Counted from the first letter of the stretch, positions 42,731 to 52,057 are shown. The stretch: DNA of 64,000 nucleotides from Paenibacillus sp. OK003 (GCF_900109515.1 NZ_FOBD01000001.1:248001-312000), one strand, 5' to 3'. Numbers and translations are program-made. Notes: a model not told the origin generated them from the letters alone.

Positions 42731-43554
42731 TGGTAATGAAGCCTATGGTCAAAATCTTCATCTACAGTCTGTTAAGTGTTGCCGCAGTGGTGTGGCTCCT
42801 GCCTGTCCTGTGGGTCGTGATTTCTGCTTTGAAAACGAATAGCGATCTGTACAGCTTCCCTCCCAAGTTATGGCCGCAGCCAATCACCTTCGAGCATTTC
42901 AAGGAGGCATTCAGTAAAGGCGATTTTGGCTTGTATTTTATGAATAGTACGATCGTAACTGTAAGCTCAACGCTGCTACTGTTATTGATTAACTCCATGG
43001 CAGGCTTTGCACTCGCGAAGTACCGCTTCCGCGGAAGCTCGATCATATTAATCGCTTTTATCTCAACACTCATGATTCCGATTGAGGTAATCATGATTCC
43101 CATATTCAAGGTACTGAGCGCACTGGGGTTGTATAATAGCCTGCTCGCGATCATTATCCCGCCAGCCGCAACCCCGACAGGTGTGTTCCTTATGAGGCAG
43201 TATTTATTGAGCGTACCGGACGAGCTGCTGGAAGCTGCCCGGATGGATGGAGCGGGCGAATGGAAAATTTACTGGAGCATTATTCTTCCGATAGCGAAGC
43301 CGATTCTTGCGGTGCTCGCAATCTTCTCCTTCATGTGGAGATGGGATGATTTTGTATGGCCGTTAATTGCGATTAGTGATCCATCGAAATATACGATTCA
43401 GCTTGCGCTCTCTAATTTTATTGGTGAATACAACGTGGATTGGGGCAGCCTCCTGGCCATGTCCGTAATCACGATGCTTCCGGTACTGATTGTTTTTATG
43501 GTTTTCCAGCGTTATTTTGTCAGCGGTATGATTACTTCAGGAATGAAAGGATGA
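42730..43554 (+). CDS. Sugar ABC transporter permease (UgpE/MalG type)
   Basis: A 274-residue membrane protein with six predicted helices. The EAA loop is LLEAARMDGAGEWKIYWSII (near 168-187), followed by LPIAKP. It overlaps the preceding permease stop by one base. It forms the transmembrane channel with that partner. Confidence 0.92.
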   Translation: MVMKPMVKIFIYSLLSVAAVVWLLPVLWVVISALKTNSDLYSFPPKLWPQPITFEHFKEAFSKGDFGLYFMNSTIVTVSSTLLLLLINSMAGFALAKYRFRGSSIILIAFISTLMIPIEVIMIPIFKVLSALGLYNSLLAIIIPPAATPTGVFLMRQYLLSVPDELLEAARMDGAGEWKIYWSIILPIAKPILAVLAIFSFMWRWDDFVWPLIAISDPSKYTIQLALSNFIGEYNVDWGSLLAMSVITMLPVLIVFMVFQRYFVSGMITSGMKG

Positions 43555-43559
43555 GTTGA

Positions 43560-46115
43560 ATGTCAGATACCACCCGTGTTGGGATGGATACCTTGAATTA
43601 TAAACCGATGAAATTAGGTCACCATCAGGTCATTAATCATTGGATGATCAGTGGCATATATACGAAGCCTGTTGACTTTGTTCCAACAACGATGGAGGGA
43701 GATATTAATGATTGGCTTATCGATGGTTTTGCCATTCATGAGAATCCATGCAGAAAAGAATTTGTAGAACATAGGAGAACGCAGCCTCTGAACCGATTTT
43801 TTGATCAATGGAGCGAGTTTCCTAGCCCGGGAGACAACTTCGTTGGAGAAGAGAACGGAATGCCTTGGGCACTGTATTCTCCTTGGAATAATCCACGTGT
43901 GGAGCAATCAGGATTTTGGTTTGTACCGACACATCTGCGCAGTTACGCGGCGACAAGACTCCTTTCTCCGACTGCTCATACCGCCTCTTTGCGGATTAAG
44001 ACCTATGGCAGTCTGACGTTGTGGGTGAATGGGGAAATGGTAACGGATTTTGCGCCACTCATGCGTAACAAGGAGCAGGAAATCGTTATTAAAGCTGAAC
44101 TTGTAGCTGGAATCAATGAGATCTATGCCTGCTGGGAGGATCTGGCTGAGCGGGATACGATGTATGCTTTTGCGGTGGAATATCTGGGAGACGAGGAATT
44201 GGTGATTTCCCTGCCTATTGCTCCTCATTTGGCGGAGTCTGTAAAATCCGCAGAGGAAGCTCTCGAACAGGCTTATTTTCCTTCGGATCTCTTCAGAGGT
44301 GAGCAGATTAAGCTCAAGCTGCCGCTTCCCTTGCCGGATATCGTTAGAGAGGTTGATATTCAGTATGGCAATTTTTTTGACGGTACCGAAAACAAGACGA
44401 TACACCTAGCCGAGCAGGAAACGGACCTGGTCCTGGCACATACCAATCAACTCGGTCATCATTACGTATACTTCACGCTGGATATTTCAGTTTCAAATGT
44501 TGTGCTAACCAAGAAGTTCGGCTGTCAATCCTATGATACCAGCTATGATGAGGCAGCTCAGCAAGCTGCGGATATTGAAGCCCGCAAATCCCTGGCTCTG
44601 CAATGCATTGCCGAGAAGGGCAGTCCCAATATTCATAAGGCCATCGCCATGCTCAAAACAGGCGGTAATCTGCAAGAAGCAGAGAACATTTTGCTTGAAG
44701 GTGTGGAAGGGATTGAGCAACGGAAGGATTGCAGTGACTTCTATCTAGTGGGGCTGTTTCGTCTTTGGAGAGATGAACGAAATAGCGGTCTGTTCAGCGA
44801 ATTGTTCTGGGATCGGGTGAAAGCAAGTATTCTGGGCTATCGATATTGGATTGATGAACCTGGCGATGATGTAATGTGGTTCTTCAGTGAGAACCATGCC
44901 TTGTTGTTCCATACCAATGAGCTGCTAGCCGGACAGTTGTTTGGGGATGAAACGTTTAGCAACAGTGGTGAATCCGGTGAAGTACACCGTCAAAAAGCAG
45001 AGCAGAGGCTTGCCTTGTGGTTCGAGCGCTTTTTGGATGAAGGATTGGCCGAATGGAATTCAAGTGCATACATTCCTATTGATGCGGTTGGGTTGTTGCA
45101 TATCTATGAATTTGCCCATAGTGAACAGCTCAGGCAGCAAGCCAAAAAGGCAATGGACCTGTTATTCTATTATATTACCGTTCAGATGCATCAAGGAGTC
45201 TTGTCCACAACGTTTGGGCGCAGCTATGAGAAGGAATTGCTGGGTAGTTATGCAGCGGGAACGACTTCCATGTGCTGGATCGCTTATGGCGTTGGCAATG
45301 TAAACAATTATTCAATCAGCAATGTTGCCTTGAGTTTATCGGATTACAGTCCTCCAGCAGCATACCAGGAGCATCTGTTGTTAGGGGAAAATCAGCAATT
45401 GGTGTTCGCTAATCAGCAGGGTAAGGGAGGTTACGCCAAGCTCTATCACTTTCGGACAAATGAATACTCCTTATCATCAATCATTCGCTTTCGTCCAGGC
45501 AAGCCAGGTTATCAAGAGCATGTCCAGCATTTATCTCTGTCACCTGAGGCGCAGATTTGGGTGAATCATCCGGCAGAAATATACAAGCATGGGGATGGTC
45601 GGCCTTGCTTCTGGGCCGGGAATGGGATATTGCCCGACGTTGTTCAGCATGAAGGGATCGCTTTGATGATGTTTGATATTCCTGCGGATCACACCTCTGA
45701 CTGGACACATGCTTATTTTCCTACCCACTCCTTCACGGAATGGGTGAGGCATGAGAACTGGCATTTTGCTCGCTTGGATAAGGGGTATGCAGCCATATAT
45801 GCGGCCAACGGGACGAGTATGGAGAGCAACGGAGTAACGAGAGAGCGTGAGCTTATTTCCCCTGGTTTACGAAACGCCTGGATTATAAGAGCAGGAAGCG
45901 AACAGCAATTCGGGTCATTTGACGCTTTTATCAACCAAGTTCGTTCTGCAAGCCCGCAATTCGACAGTCAAGCTTTAACACTCACTCTAACAGATCCGGT
46001 ATATGGTCCAATTCAATGGGGAATGAACAAGCCTTTTCATATTCAAGAAAAGGAAATTGCACACGAAGGTTATGGAGTGAAGGGACAACTGAAGTTACTG
46101 GACATGGAGCGCTGA
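43560..46115 (+). CDS. Large hypothetical protein of the sugar operon
   Basis: 851 residues, cytoplasmic (no signal peptide). The N-terminal third contains beta-sandwich-like text (SLTLWVNGEMVTDF near 158-171). The middle is helical with MWFFSENHALLFHTNELLAG (near 440) and many aromatic residues, like (alpha/alpha)n toroid lyases and hydrolases. The C-terminal part is beta-rich. It starts five bases after the permease stop, and its last bases overlap the open frame of the GH105 gene. It likely acts on the imported oligosaccharide as a new glycosidase, lyase or esterase; I recognise no family. Confidence 0.6.
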   Translation: MSDTTRVGMDTLNYKPMKLGHHQVINHWMISGIYTKPVDFVPTTMEGDINDWLIDGFAIHENPCRKEFVEHRRTQPLNRFFDQWSEFPSPGDNFVGEENGMPWALYSPWNNPRVEQSGFWFVPTHLRSYAATRLLSPTAHTASLRIKTYGSLTLWVNGEMVTDFAPLMRNKEQEIVIKAELVAGINEIYACWEDLAERDTMYAFAVEYLGDEELVISLPIAPHLAESVKSAEEALEQAYFPSDLFRGEQIKLKLPLPLPDIVREVDIQYGNFFDGTENKTIHLAEQETDLVLAHTNQLGHHYVYFTLDISVSNVVLTKKFGCQSYDTSYDEAAQQAADIEARKSLALQCIAEKGSPNIHKAIAMLKTGGNLQEAENILLEGVEGIEQRKDCSDFYLVGLFRLWRDERNSGLFSELFWDRVKASILGYRYWIDEPGDDVMWFFSENHALLFHTNELLAGQLFGDETFSNSGESGEVHRQKAEQRLALWFERFLDEGLAEWNSSAYIPIDAVGLLHIYEFAHSEQLRQQAKKAMDLLFYYITVQMHQGVLSTTFGRSYEKELLGSYAAGTTSMCWIAYGVGNVNNYSISNVALSLSDYSPPAAYQEHLLLGENQQLVFANQQGKGGYAKLYHFRTNEYSLSSIIRFRPGKPGYQEHVQHLSLSPEAQIWVNHPAEIYKHGDGRPCFWAGNGILPDVVQHEGIALMMFDIPADHTSDWTHAYFPTHSFTEWVRHENWHFARLDKGYAAIYAANGTSMESNGVTRERELISPGLRNAWIIRAGSEQQFGSFDAFINQVRSASPQFDSQALTLTLTDPVYGPIQWGMNKPFHIQEKEIAHEGYGVKGQLKLLDMER

Positions 46116-46150
46116 ATCGTGTGCAAGAAACCAAGGGAGTGAACATCAAC

Positions 46151-47218
46151 ATGTCGAATCAAATGATGTTACAGGAGAGAATAAGCAAGGTATCCCATGC
46201 GATGGAGTCAATGAAAAACACAAGCATCAATGAACAGTTTCCCATCGGACTAATCGACATACATCTATGGGAATGGCCGCAAGGTGTCGGTCTGTATGGC
46301 TTGCTTCAGCTCTATGAGGCAACGAAAGATCCCCAAGTGCTGGAATTTCTCGAATCATGGTACAATGCAAGGCTGATAGAAGGATTACCCGAAAAAAATG
46401 TGAATACCTGTGCTCCGCTCCTTACTTTGATCTCACTATGCGAGCTGACCGGAAACAAGGAATACGAACATGTCTGTGAGGAATGGAGCAGTTGGATCAT
46501 GGATGGACTGCTGCGAACCGGAGACGGTGCGTTTCAGCATATGATCACGGGAGATGCCAATGATGGTCAAATTCTGATTGATACCCTTTTTATGACCGTG
46601 CTATTTTTGGCCAAAGCAGGGGTATACTTCAAGAAACCCGACATGGTGGAAGAAGCCAAACGACAGTTCCTTGTGCATATTAAATATCTATACAATAAGA
46701 AAACCGGATTGTTCTATCATGGCTGGGATTTCAACGAAAATCATAACTATGGTGCTGTTCATTGGGGGAGAGGAAATGCATGGTATACGGCGGGAGTTAT
46801 GGATTTCCTGAATATCGTTCCGATTGAAGACGGGCTGAAGGCCTATCTATTGGATACAGCAACCGCTCAAGTCAGAGCGCTGAGCAAGCTTCAGGGTGAA
46901 GATGGCATGTGGCACACGGTGCTGGATGATCCAACCTCTTACAAAGAAACCTCGGCAACAGCAGCGATTGGATACGGCATTCTCAAGGGAATCCGGTATG
47001 GACACCTGGATGAATCCTATCGCCAGAATGGTTTGAGAGCACTTGAAGCAGTGTTGAAACAAATTGATGATCACGGAGTCGTACAGCAGGTGTCCTATGG
47101 TACTCCTGTGGGTCAGGATGCTCAGTTTTATAAAGATATAGCAATTAGTCCGATGGGTTATGGACAAGCACTTACGTTGTTTATCTTGATTGAGGGTTTG
47201 CGGATTTCAGACGCCTAA
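46151..47218 (+). CDS. GH105 unsaturated glycuronyl hydrolase (YteR/YesR type)
   Basis: A 355-residue (alpha/alpha)6-barrel hydrolase that removes the unsaturated uronic acid left by pectate, rhamnogalacturonan or related lyases. IDTLFM (143-148) holds the catalytic Asp D144. FYHGWD (188-193) holds the equivalent of YteR His189. WGRGNAWY (205-212) is the family signature. Start ATG 46151 follows AAGGGAG. No signal peptide, so it works on imported oligosaccharides. It defines the operon as pectin- or glycosaminoglycan-like side-chain use. Confidence 0.92.
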   Translation: MSNQMMLQERISKVSHAMESMKNTSINEQFPIGLIDIHLWEWPQGVGLYGLLQLYEATKDPQVLEFLESWYNARLIEGLPEKNVNTCAPLLTLISLCELTGNKEYEHVCEEWSSWIMDGLLRTGDGAFQHMITGDANDGQILIDTLFMTVLFLAKAGVYFKKPDMVEEAKRQFLVHIKYLYNKKTGLFYHGWDFNENHNYGAVHWGRGNAWYTAGVMDFLNIVPIEDGLKAYLLDTATAQVRALSKLQGEDGMWHTVLDDPTSYKETSATAAIGYGILKGIRYGHLDESYRQNGLRALEAVLKQIDDHGVVQQVSYGTPVGQDAQFYKDIAISPMGYGQALTLFILIEGLRISDA

Positions 47219-47239
47219 TAAAATAAGACGGACTTGTGT

Positions 47240-47276
47240 GGAGGATAGGGGAATACAGCTTCCTGTCCTCCTTTTT
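47240..47276 (+). terminator. Terminator of the GH105 operon
   Basis: GGAGGATAGG (47240-47249) pairs with CCTGTCCTCC (47262-47271), with one G-U pair, then TTTTT. Confidence 0.85.
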
Positions 47277-47406
47277 GTGTGGAATTCAATTGCATTATAT
47301 CTATTCTACTATTTTTAGTTGAAATATTGTAATATAAAGGAAAAATACTAACGACTTTTGCAAGACAAGTTAAACTAACGCATGGTAGCTTGTAGAGGGT
47401 TAATAT

Positions 47407-47457
47407 ATGCTATCCATGAGAAGAACAAAGGAGGTGATTCCATTGGTAAACAAATAA
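47407..47457 (+). CDS. Candidate 16-residue leader peptide
   Basis: ATG 47407 opens the frame MLSMRRTKEVIPLVNK, ending at TAA 47457. An internal AAAGGAGGTG (47426-47435) lies within the frame. Four bases later a perfect 10-bp hairpin begins. The arrangement of a short ORF, hairpin and resistance-type gene resembles translation-controlled attenuators. No proof of expression. Confidence 0.35.
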   Translation: MLSMRRTKEVIPLVNK

Positions 47458-47460
47458 AAT

Positions 47461-47504
47461 GAGAAAATCTAAATGTGGATTTAAATAAGCATGCAGATTT
47501 TCTC
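47461..47504 (+). promoter_or_regulatory. Attenuator or terminator hairpin before the MBL gene
   Basis: GAGAAAATCT (47461-47470) pairs perfectly with AGATTTTCTC (47495-47504) and a T-containing tract (TCTTAT) follows. It lies 39 bases upstream of the MBL gene with no gene before it to terminate, which suggests regulation rather than simple termination. A MerR/TetR-type operator is a less likely reading. Confidence 0.5.
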
Positions 47505-47542
47505 TCTTATGAATCAAGAATTTATTATAGAGGAGAATGAAC

Positions 47543-48400
47543 ATGCTAAATCAATTAAGTGAAACGATCTATTATCTATCTAACCAAAATGATAAAGAAA
47601 GACCGACATTGGGGTTAGTTTGCGGTGATAAATACAGCCTCGTCGTTGACGCTGGAAATTCGGTGCAACATGCCAGGGATTTTTTACATGAAATAGAGAA
47701 GTTAAACGTTCCACCCGTTAAATATGTGGTCATCACTCATGCCCATTGGGATCATTTTTTAGGAATGAATGAATACGGAGCTACGATTATTATGAATAGT
47801 CTAACTAACCAAAAGATGAAGGATTGGCGGAACTATTCTTATGATGACCGCTCTCTTCAGGAGTATGTGGATTCCAAGAAGATGAACACACTGTGCATGG
47901 AAACGATACAACATGAAATACCGGACAGAGAAACCTTTCAATTAAGCCAGCCGGATATTATTTTTGAAAAGTCTCTCCATCTGGACTTGGGCAATAAAGT
48001 TTGTGTGCTTGAAACCATTCGAAGTACGCATACGGATGATTCAACCATTGTATATATTCCGGATGAAAAGGTCATTTTTCTGGGGGATAGTGCTTACAAC
48101 ACAACTACAAATTCGCTATATCATATTAAGCAAGACAAGTTATTGCCTATGATTGAGGACATTCAGCAATATGATGCCGTTCATTTCTTGCTTGGTCATG
48201 AGTCGATCTGTGACGTGGAGGAAATGGATACGTTTTGGAGAGAGCTCCTCTCAGCCAATGATGCTGTGAAATCCACGTCATTAGAAGAAGCGATCGGGCG
48301 ATTTGAGGCAGCCAATAATCGAACGGCAAATGACAATGAGCTTTTCTTCTTACAAGGATTCGTGAATGATCAGATATTACAATCAAAAGCAGCGGAATAA
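47543..48400 (+). CDS. Metallo-beta-lactamase-fold hydrolase
   Basis: A 285-residue MBL-fold protein. The zinc motif HAHWDH is near 64-69, with further ligands in STHTDDSTI (near 160) and LGDSAY, and the late LLGHESICD supplies the last histidine. GAGGAG precedes ATG 47543, eight bases away, so the upstream ATG 47537 is less likely. No signal peptide, so it is not a secreted class B beta-lactamase. It may be a general hydrolase or resistance-linked, given the leader structure upstream. Confidence 0.85.
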   Translation: MLNQLSETIYYLSNQNDKERPTLGLVCGDKYSLVVDAGNSVQHARDFLHEIEKLNVPPVKYVVITHAHWDHFLGMNEYGATIIMNSLTNQKMKDWRNYSYDDRSLQEYVDSKKMNTLCMETIQHEIPDRETFQLSQPDIIFEKSLHLDLGNKVCVLETIRSTHTDDSTIVYIPDEKVIFLGDSAYNTTTNSLYHIKQDKLLPMIEDIQQYDAVHFLLGHESICDVEEMDTFWRELLSANDAVKSTSLEEAIGRFEAANNRTANDNELFFLQGFVNDQILQSKAAE

Positions 48401-48530
48401 AAGAGTACCGTCGACACACAAGAAGGTTATTGCCTGTTCACAACCAGGGATGTAATCACAGCATTACCAATACAGAATCGCTGGAGAAGTTCATTCTCTC
48501 CGTTCGTAAATAAGGTTATATTAAGTAAAG

Positions 48531-48556
48531 GGTTGCCTGCAAAGGCGGCCTTTTTT
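48531..48556 (+). terminator. Terminator after the MBL gene
   Basis: GGTTGCC (48531-48537) pairs, with two G-U pairs, with GGCGGCC (48544-48550) and is followed by TTTTTT. Confidence 0.75.
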
Positions 48557-48661
48557 GCTTATGCTTTCATTCCTCAAGGATACTCAGAAATCATTGGAAA
48601 AAGAGGTTGATCATTGTTAACATGTAATCATACGGTGTGTAAATGGAGAAGAGGTAGGAAA

Positions 48662-49165
48662 TTGGAAATCAAAGATCGTCCAAAGATAACAATCCCCAAA
48701 ACGTTACTGGAAAAAACTTTAGATATCACAACCATCATTTTATTTATTATTGGCATGATCTACTGCTTGCAACAATGGATGACCTTACCGGATCAGATAG
48801 CGATTCATTTTAATATGAAGGGGGAGCCTGATGGCTGGGGAGGAAAGTGGGGAGTATGGCTGCCCTTAGTCATTGGCCTTATTTTATGGATTGGGCTTTC
48901 GCAGCTGGAGAAGTATCCTCATACGTATAATTACCTCAATTTGAATATGGAGAATGCGGAGAGACAATATAAAAATGCACGGCTCATGATTAATCTGATG
49001 AAGACGGAGATATCCATATTTTTTATGTATATCAGTTGGATGATCATTGAGTTTTCGAGTGCGGATAAAGTCACTCATCATAATTGGTTGCCCGTTGTCA
49101 TATTCATTATCGTTTTATTTAGTTCCATAGGTTTCTTTATCTACAGATCATTTAAGCTTAAATAA
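48662..49165 (+). CDS. DUF1648 membrane protein
   Basis: A 167-residue membrane protein with four hydrophobic segments. LPDQIAIHFNMKGEPDGWGG (near 43-62) is the DUF1648 signature found in SdpI-like and other immunity-type membrane proteins. The frame is open from TTG 48614, but TTG 48662 after GAAGAGGTAGG begins a more protein-like N-terminus. Function unknown. Confidence 0.75.
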   Translation: MEIKDRPKITIPKTLLEKTLDITTIILFIIGMIYCLQQWMTLPDQIAIHFNMKGEPDGWGGKWGVWLPLVIGLILWIGLSQLEKYPHTYNYLNLNMENAERQYKNARLMINLMKTEISIFFMYISWMIIEFSSADKVTHHNWLPVVIFIIVLFSSIGFFIYRSFKLK

Positions 49166-49235
49166 TGATTAGTTTACGTTCCGATTCAGAACAGTAAGTG
49201 AAAAAGGATTATGAAACTCACAAAGGAGAAATGAT

Positions 49236-49871
49236 ATGACCGTTGTTGGAATCTTGGGGACAATTCATAATCAAGAATTAAGAGAGAAATATAATAGTTC
49301 ACTTACCCTGTATGAGGATTTGATTACAGAATTCAATCCGGATATTATCTGCGGTGAAGTGCATCCCCATAGTTGGAAGAAGTATATCAAGGATAAACAG
49401 GATAAGGGATATTGGGGAGAGCCAGCCAGTGAGTATTGGGAGCTTATCTTTCCATTATGCGAAGACCGGAATATAGAGTTTGTGCCTATTGACTGGTTTG
49501 AGTTAGATGTATGGAATGATTTTGATCCATTTAACGGCTTCTCTGAAGAGCAGCGTAAATCGTTGGAGAAGATCGATGATGAATGGTTTGCTAAACAAAT
49601 GAATACACATGACGTTGGAGCGATTCCCTTTAACTCGGATGCGTTTGATAACATGACCAAACAAAAATATGAATGGTTGGATCAGATTAATCCAAAAGCA
49701 CATAACTTTAGATGGATCGTACGAAATCAGATCATGATTCAACGTGTGAAGAACACGTATCATTCGAATCCGGGTAAGAAAATTTTATGTGTTGTGGGAG
49801 CAGATCATAATTATATTTTCAAAGAGGAATTGATCAATGAACCTATTGAATTGGTATATCCATTACGATAG
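49236..49871 (+). CDS. TraB/ChaN-like protein
   Basis: A 211-residue protein. GILGTIHN (5-12), IICGEVHPHS (near 37-46) and a C-terminal VVGADHNYIF (near 187) resemble the EreA/ChaN/TIKI (TraB) superfamily, where conserved Glu and His residues line the active site. AAAGGAG precedes the ATG. Activity unknown; assignment by motif only. Confidence 0.6.
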   Translation: MTVVGILGTIHNQELREKYNSSLTLYEDLITEFNPDIICGEVHPHSWKKYIKDKQDKGYWGEPASEYWELIFPLCEDRNIEFVPIDWFELDVWNDFDPFNGFSEEQRKSLEKIDDEWFAKQMNTHDVGAIPFNSDAFDNMTKQKYEWLDQINPKAHNFRWIVRNQIMIQRVKNTYHSNPGKKILCVVGADHNYIFKEELINEPIELVYPLR

Positions 49872-49909
49872 TTCAATTAATAGACTATAACTTTCAGGAG
49901 GCTTGTTCC

Positions 49910-50401
49910 ATGATCAGATTGTGCAACAGTATGGACGCAGATGCAATGGTTGAGATCATTAATGATGCAGCAAAGGCATACCAGGGTGTAATTCCTGAGG
50001 ATCGTTATCATGAACCCTATATGCCATTGCAAGAATTGAATCAGGAAATCCGTGATGGCGTCGTATTCTGGGGCTTTGAAGAAAATAATAGATTATGGGG
50101 CGTGATGGGAATTCAGGATAAAGGTGATGTTGCTTTAATCAGGCACGCATATGTAAGAACTCACCAACGGGGAAGTGGAATAGGCACAAAGCTGTTGGCT
50201 CATCTGGTGGCATCAACCGACAAACCGATATTAATAGGAACCTGGGATTCAGCGGAATGGGCTATAAAATTCTATTTGAAAAATGGTTTTACCCTAGTTT
50301 CATCGGATGAGAAGAAGCAGTTATTAACTCGATACTGGAACGTTCCTGAAAGACAAATCGAAACCTCTGTCGTTTTATGTGACGGGAAGTGGGGCGCCTG
50401 A
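49910..50401 (+). CDS. GNAT acetyltransferase
   Basis: A 163-residue GNAT. LIRHAYVRTHQRGSGIGTKL is the CoA loop (near 75-94), followed by SAEWAIKFYLKNGF. CAGGAGG precedes the ATG. Its TGA is immediately followed by the ATG of the next gene, so the two are translationally coupled. Confidence 0.9.
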   Translation: MIRLCNSMDADAMVEIINDAAKAYQGVIPEDRYHEPYMPLQELNQEIRDGVVFWGFEENNRLWGVMGIQDKGDVALIRHAYVRTHQRGSGIGTKLLAHLVASTDKPILIGTWDSAEWAIKFYLKNGFTLVSSDEKKQLLTRYWNVPERQIETSVVLCDGKWGA

Positions 50402-50914
50402 ATGCTTTATCATTTTAGCGAGGATTCAGATATCCAGGTTTTTATTCCAAGAGAGAAACAAAACAGAGCTGAATTTCCAGCAGTGGTGTGGGCTATTGAT
50501 GAAGAACATGAATATTCATATTACTTTCCAAGAGATTGCCCGAGAATCATTTGTAAAAAGACAGACACTTTAAGTGATGAAAATAATGATAAGTTTTTCA
50601 AACATTCTAATGCAGATATCATCGTTACGGTTGAAAGTTCATGGTATCCGAGAATTATGAATCAGGCCCTGTACAGGTACCATTTCGATGACACCCATTT
50701 TGAACGCTTTGATCCAACGGCGGGATACTACATTTCTTATCAGGTTACAAAGCCTCTACATATAGACCGTATGGATTGTTTAATGGAGAGATTATTTAAG
50801 AAAGGAATTGAACTCAGATTTACTCCAAATCTGTACCCACTGAGAGAGGCGATACTGACATCGGATTTCAAAGATTTTGGAATACATCGATTCAATAACG
50901 CAACGAAAGTTTAG
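50402..50914 (+). CDS. DUF6886-like protein
   Basis: A 170-residue protein. The beginning MLYHFSEDSDIQVFIPR and the internal CPRIICKK are typical of a Bacillales family I recall as DUF6886. It starts directly at the stop of the preceding GNAT gene. Function unknown. Confidence 0.65.
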   Translation: MLYHFSEDSDIQVFIPREKQNRAEFPAVVWAIDEEHEYSYYFPRDCPRIICKKTDTLSDENNDKFFKHSNADIIVTVESSWYPRIMNQALYRYHFDDTHFERFDPTAGYYISYQVTKPLHIDRMDCLMERLFKKGIELRFTPNLYPLREAILTSDFKDFGIHRFNNATKV

Positions 50915-50993
50915 AGTGATTACTTTTCGCAATGATGTGATGGTACGAAATTATAAGGCGCTTACGACATGTTGTAACAGGAGGGGATCATTT

Positions 50994-51470
50994 ATGGAAG
51001 CTAAAGTTGTGACTTTGCCTGCTTTTCAGGTAGTAGGGTACAAAATTGAAGCCACGGTTGCAGCGTTTGAGTCGGGTCTTGGCAAGATCCATCATGAACA
51101 ACTGCTCAAAAGAAAAGAGGAGATTCAGCATCGGAAAAATGACAATGTCATATTGATGCAGATTTATCCTATGGACGCAGATTTTAATCCCAAGGAGGAT
51201 GTGTTTACACATCTGATTGGTTATGAGGTGGCCGTAGACAGCTTTGTCCCACTTGACATGATCCTTCACTCAGTCAAGGAAAGCCAATATGTGACTTGCA
51301 CACACAAAGGGCTTGAATCGGAGCTTGATCCTACATATGATTATTTATACGGTCAATGGATTGGTGAAAAGGGATATGAACTGAAGGACTATAATTTTGA
51401 AATTTGGGATGAACGATATCAACCTGAACATCCCGATAATGAGATTGATTTGTTCGTAGCGTTGCAGTAG
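50994..51470 (+). CDS. GyrI-like/AraC effector-binding domain protein
   Basis: A 158-residue standalone GyrI-like domain that typically binds small hydrophobic molecules. VVGYKIEATV (near 12) and FTHLIGYEV (near 76) fit the fold. AGGAGGGGATCATTT precedes ATG 50994. No DNA-binding domain. Possible role in sequestering or sensing toxic compounds. Confidence 0.7.
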   Translation: MEAKVVTLPAFQVVGYKIEATVAAFESGLGKIHHEQLLKRKEEIQHRKNDNVILMQIYPMDADFNPKEDVFTHLIGYEVAVDSFVPLDMILHSVKESQYVTCTHKGLESELDPTYDYLYGQWIGEKGYELKDYNFEIWDERYQPEHPDNEIDLFVALQ

Positions 51471-51517
51471 TTATAGGCTTTTTTACGATACAGAATCTTC
51501 TATTTCGTATATAATAC

Positions 51518-52057
51518 ATCTATGACTTTAGCGTAACCAAAACGAGTGGAGAACGTTTCCCGCTCTATCAATACGAAGGAAAACCTGTACTGATCGTGAA
51601 TACAGCGAGCAAGTGTAAGTACACACATCAGTTCGACGATATGCAGAAGCTTTATGATCGATATAAAGAGCAAGGGCTTCAGATCATTGGTTTCCCTTGT
51701 AATCAGTTTGCGGAGCAAGAGCCGGGAAGCAGTGAAGAGGCGGAGTCCTTTTGTCAGATTAACTATGGCGTGAAATTCCCCATGTTCTCCAAAATGGATG
51801 TCAATGGAGAGGCGGCGCATCCGCTGTATGATTTTTTGAAGAAATCGGGACCTTTTGCAGGTTTTGATGAGTCAGATGTGCAAGCGAAACTGCTAAAGCT
51901 GATGGTGGCGGACAAAGCACCGGAATGGTTGCATGGTGATGCGATCAAGTGGAACTTTACGAAGTTTCTGATTGATGCCGAAGGGCATGTGGTTAAACGT
52001 TTTGAGCCTGTTGATTCGATTGACGAGATCCAGGCGAGTATTGAACAGCTTCTGTAA
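51518..52057 (+). CDS. Glutathione peroxidase-family thiol peroxidase, start codon missing
   Basis: About 179 residues of a GPx-like thioredoxin-dependent peroxidase. The family N-terminus IYDFSV is encoded from 51518, but the frame is closed by TAA at 51512-51514 and there is no ATG, GTG or TTG before GTG 51596, which falls inside the domain. The catalytic Cys is in NTASKCKYT, then GFPCNQF (Gln) and KWNFTKF (Trp/Asn). TATAAT (51510-51515) overlaps the start point. It is a non-standard ATC start or a recently broken gene. Confidence 0.75.
   Translation: MYDFSVTKTSGERFPLYQYEGKPVLIVNTASKCKYTHQFDDMQKLYDRYKEQGLQIIGFPCNQFAEQEPGSSEEAESFCQINYGVKFPMFSKMDVNGEAAHPLYDFLKKSGPFAGFDESDVQAKLLKLMVADKAPEWLHGDAIKWNFTKFLIDAEGHVVKRFEPVDSIDEIQASIEQLL

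Noticed and set aside
46016-46150. Upstream extension of the GH105 gene
   Set aside because: It overlaps the 3' end of the 851-residue protein and is unlike the family N-terminus.
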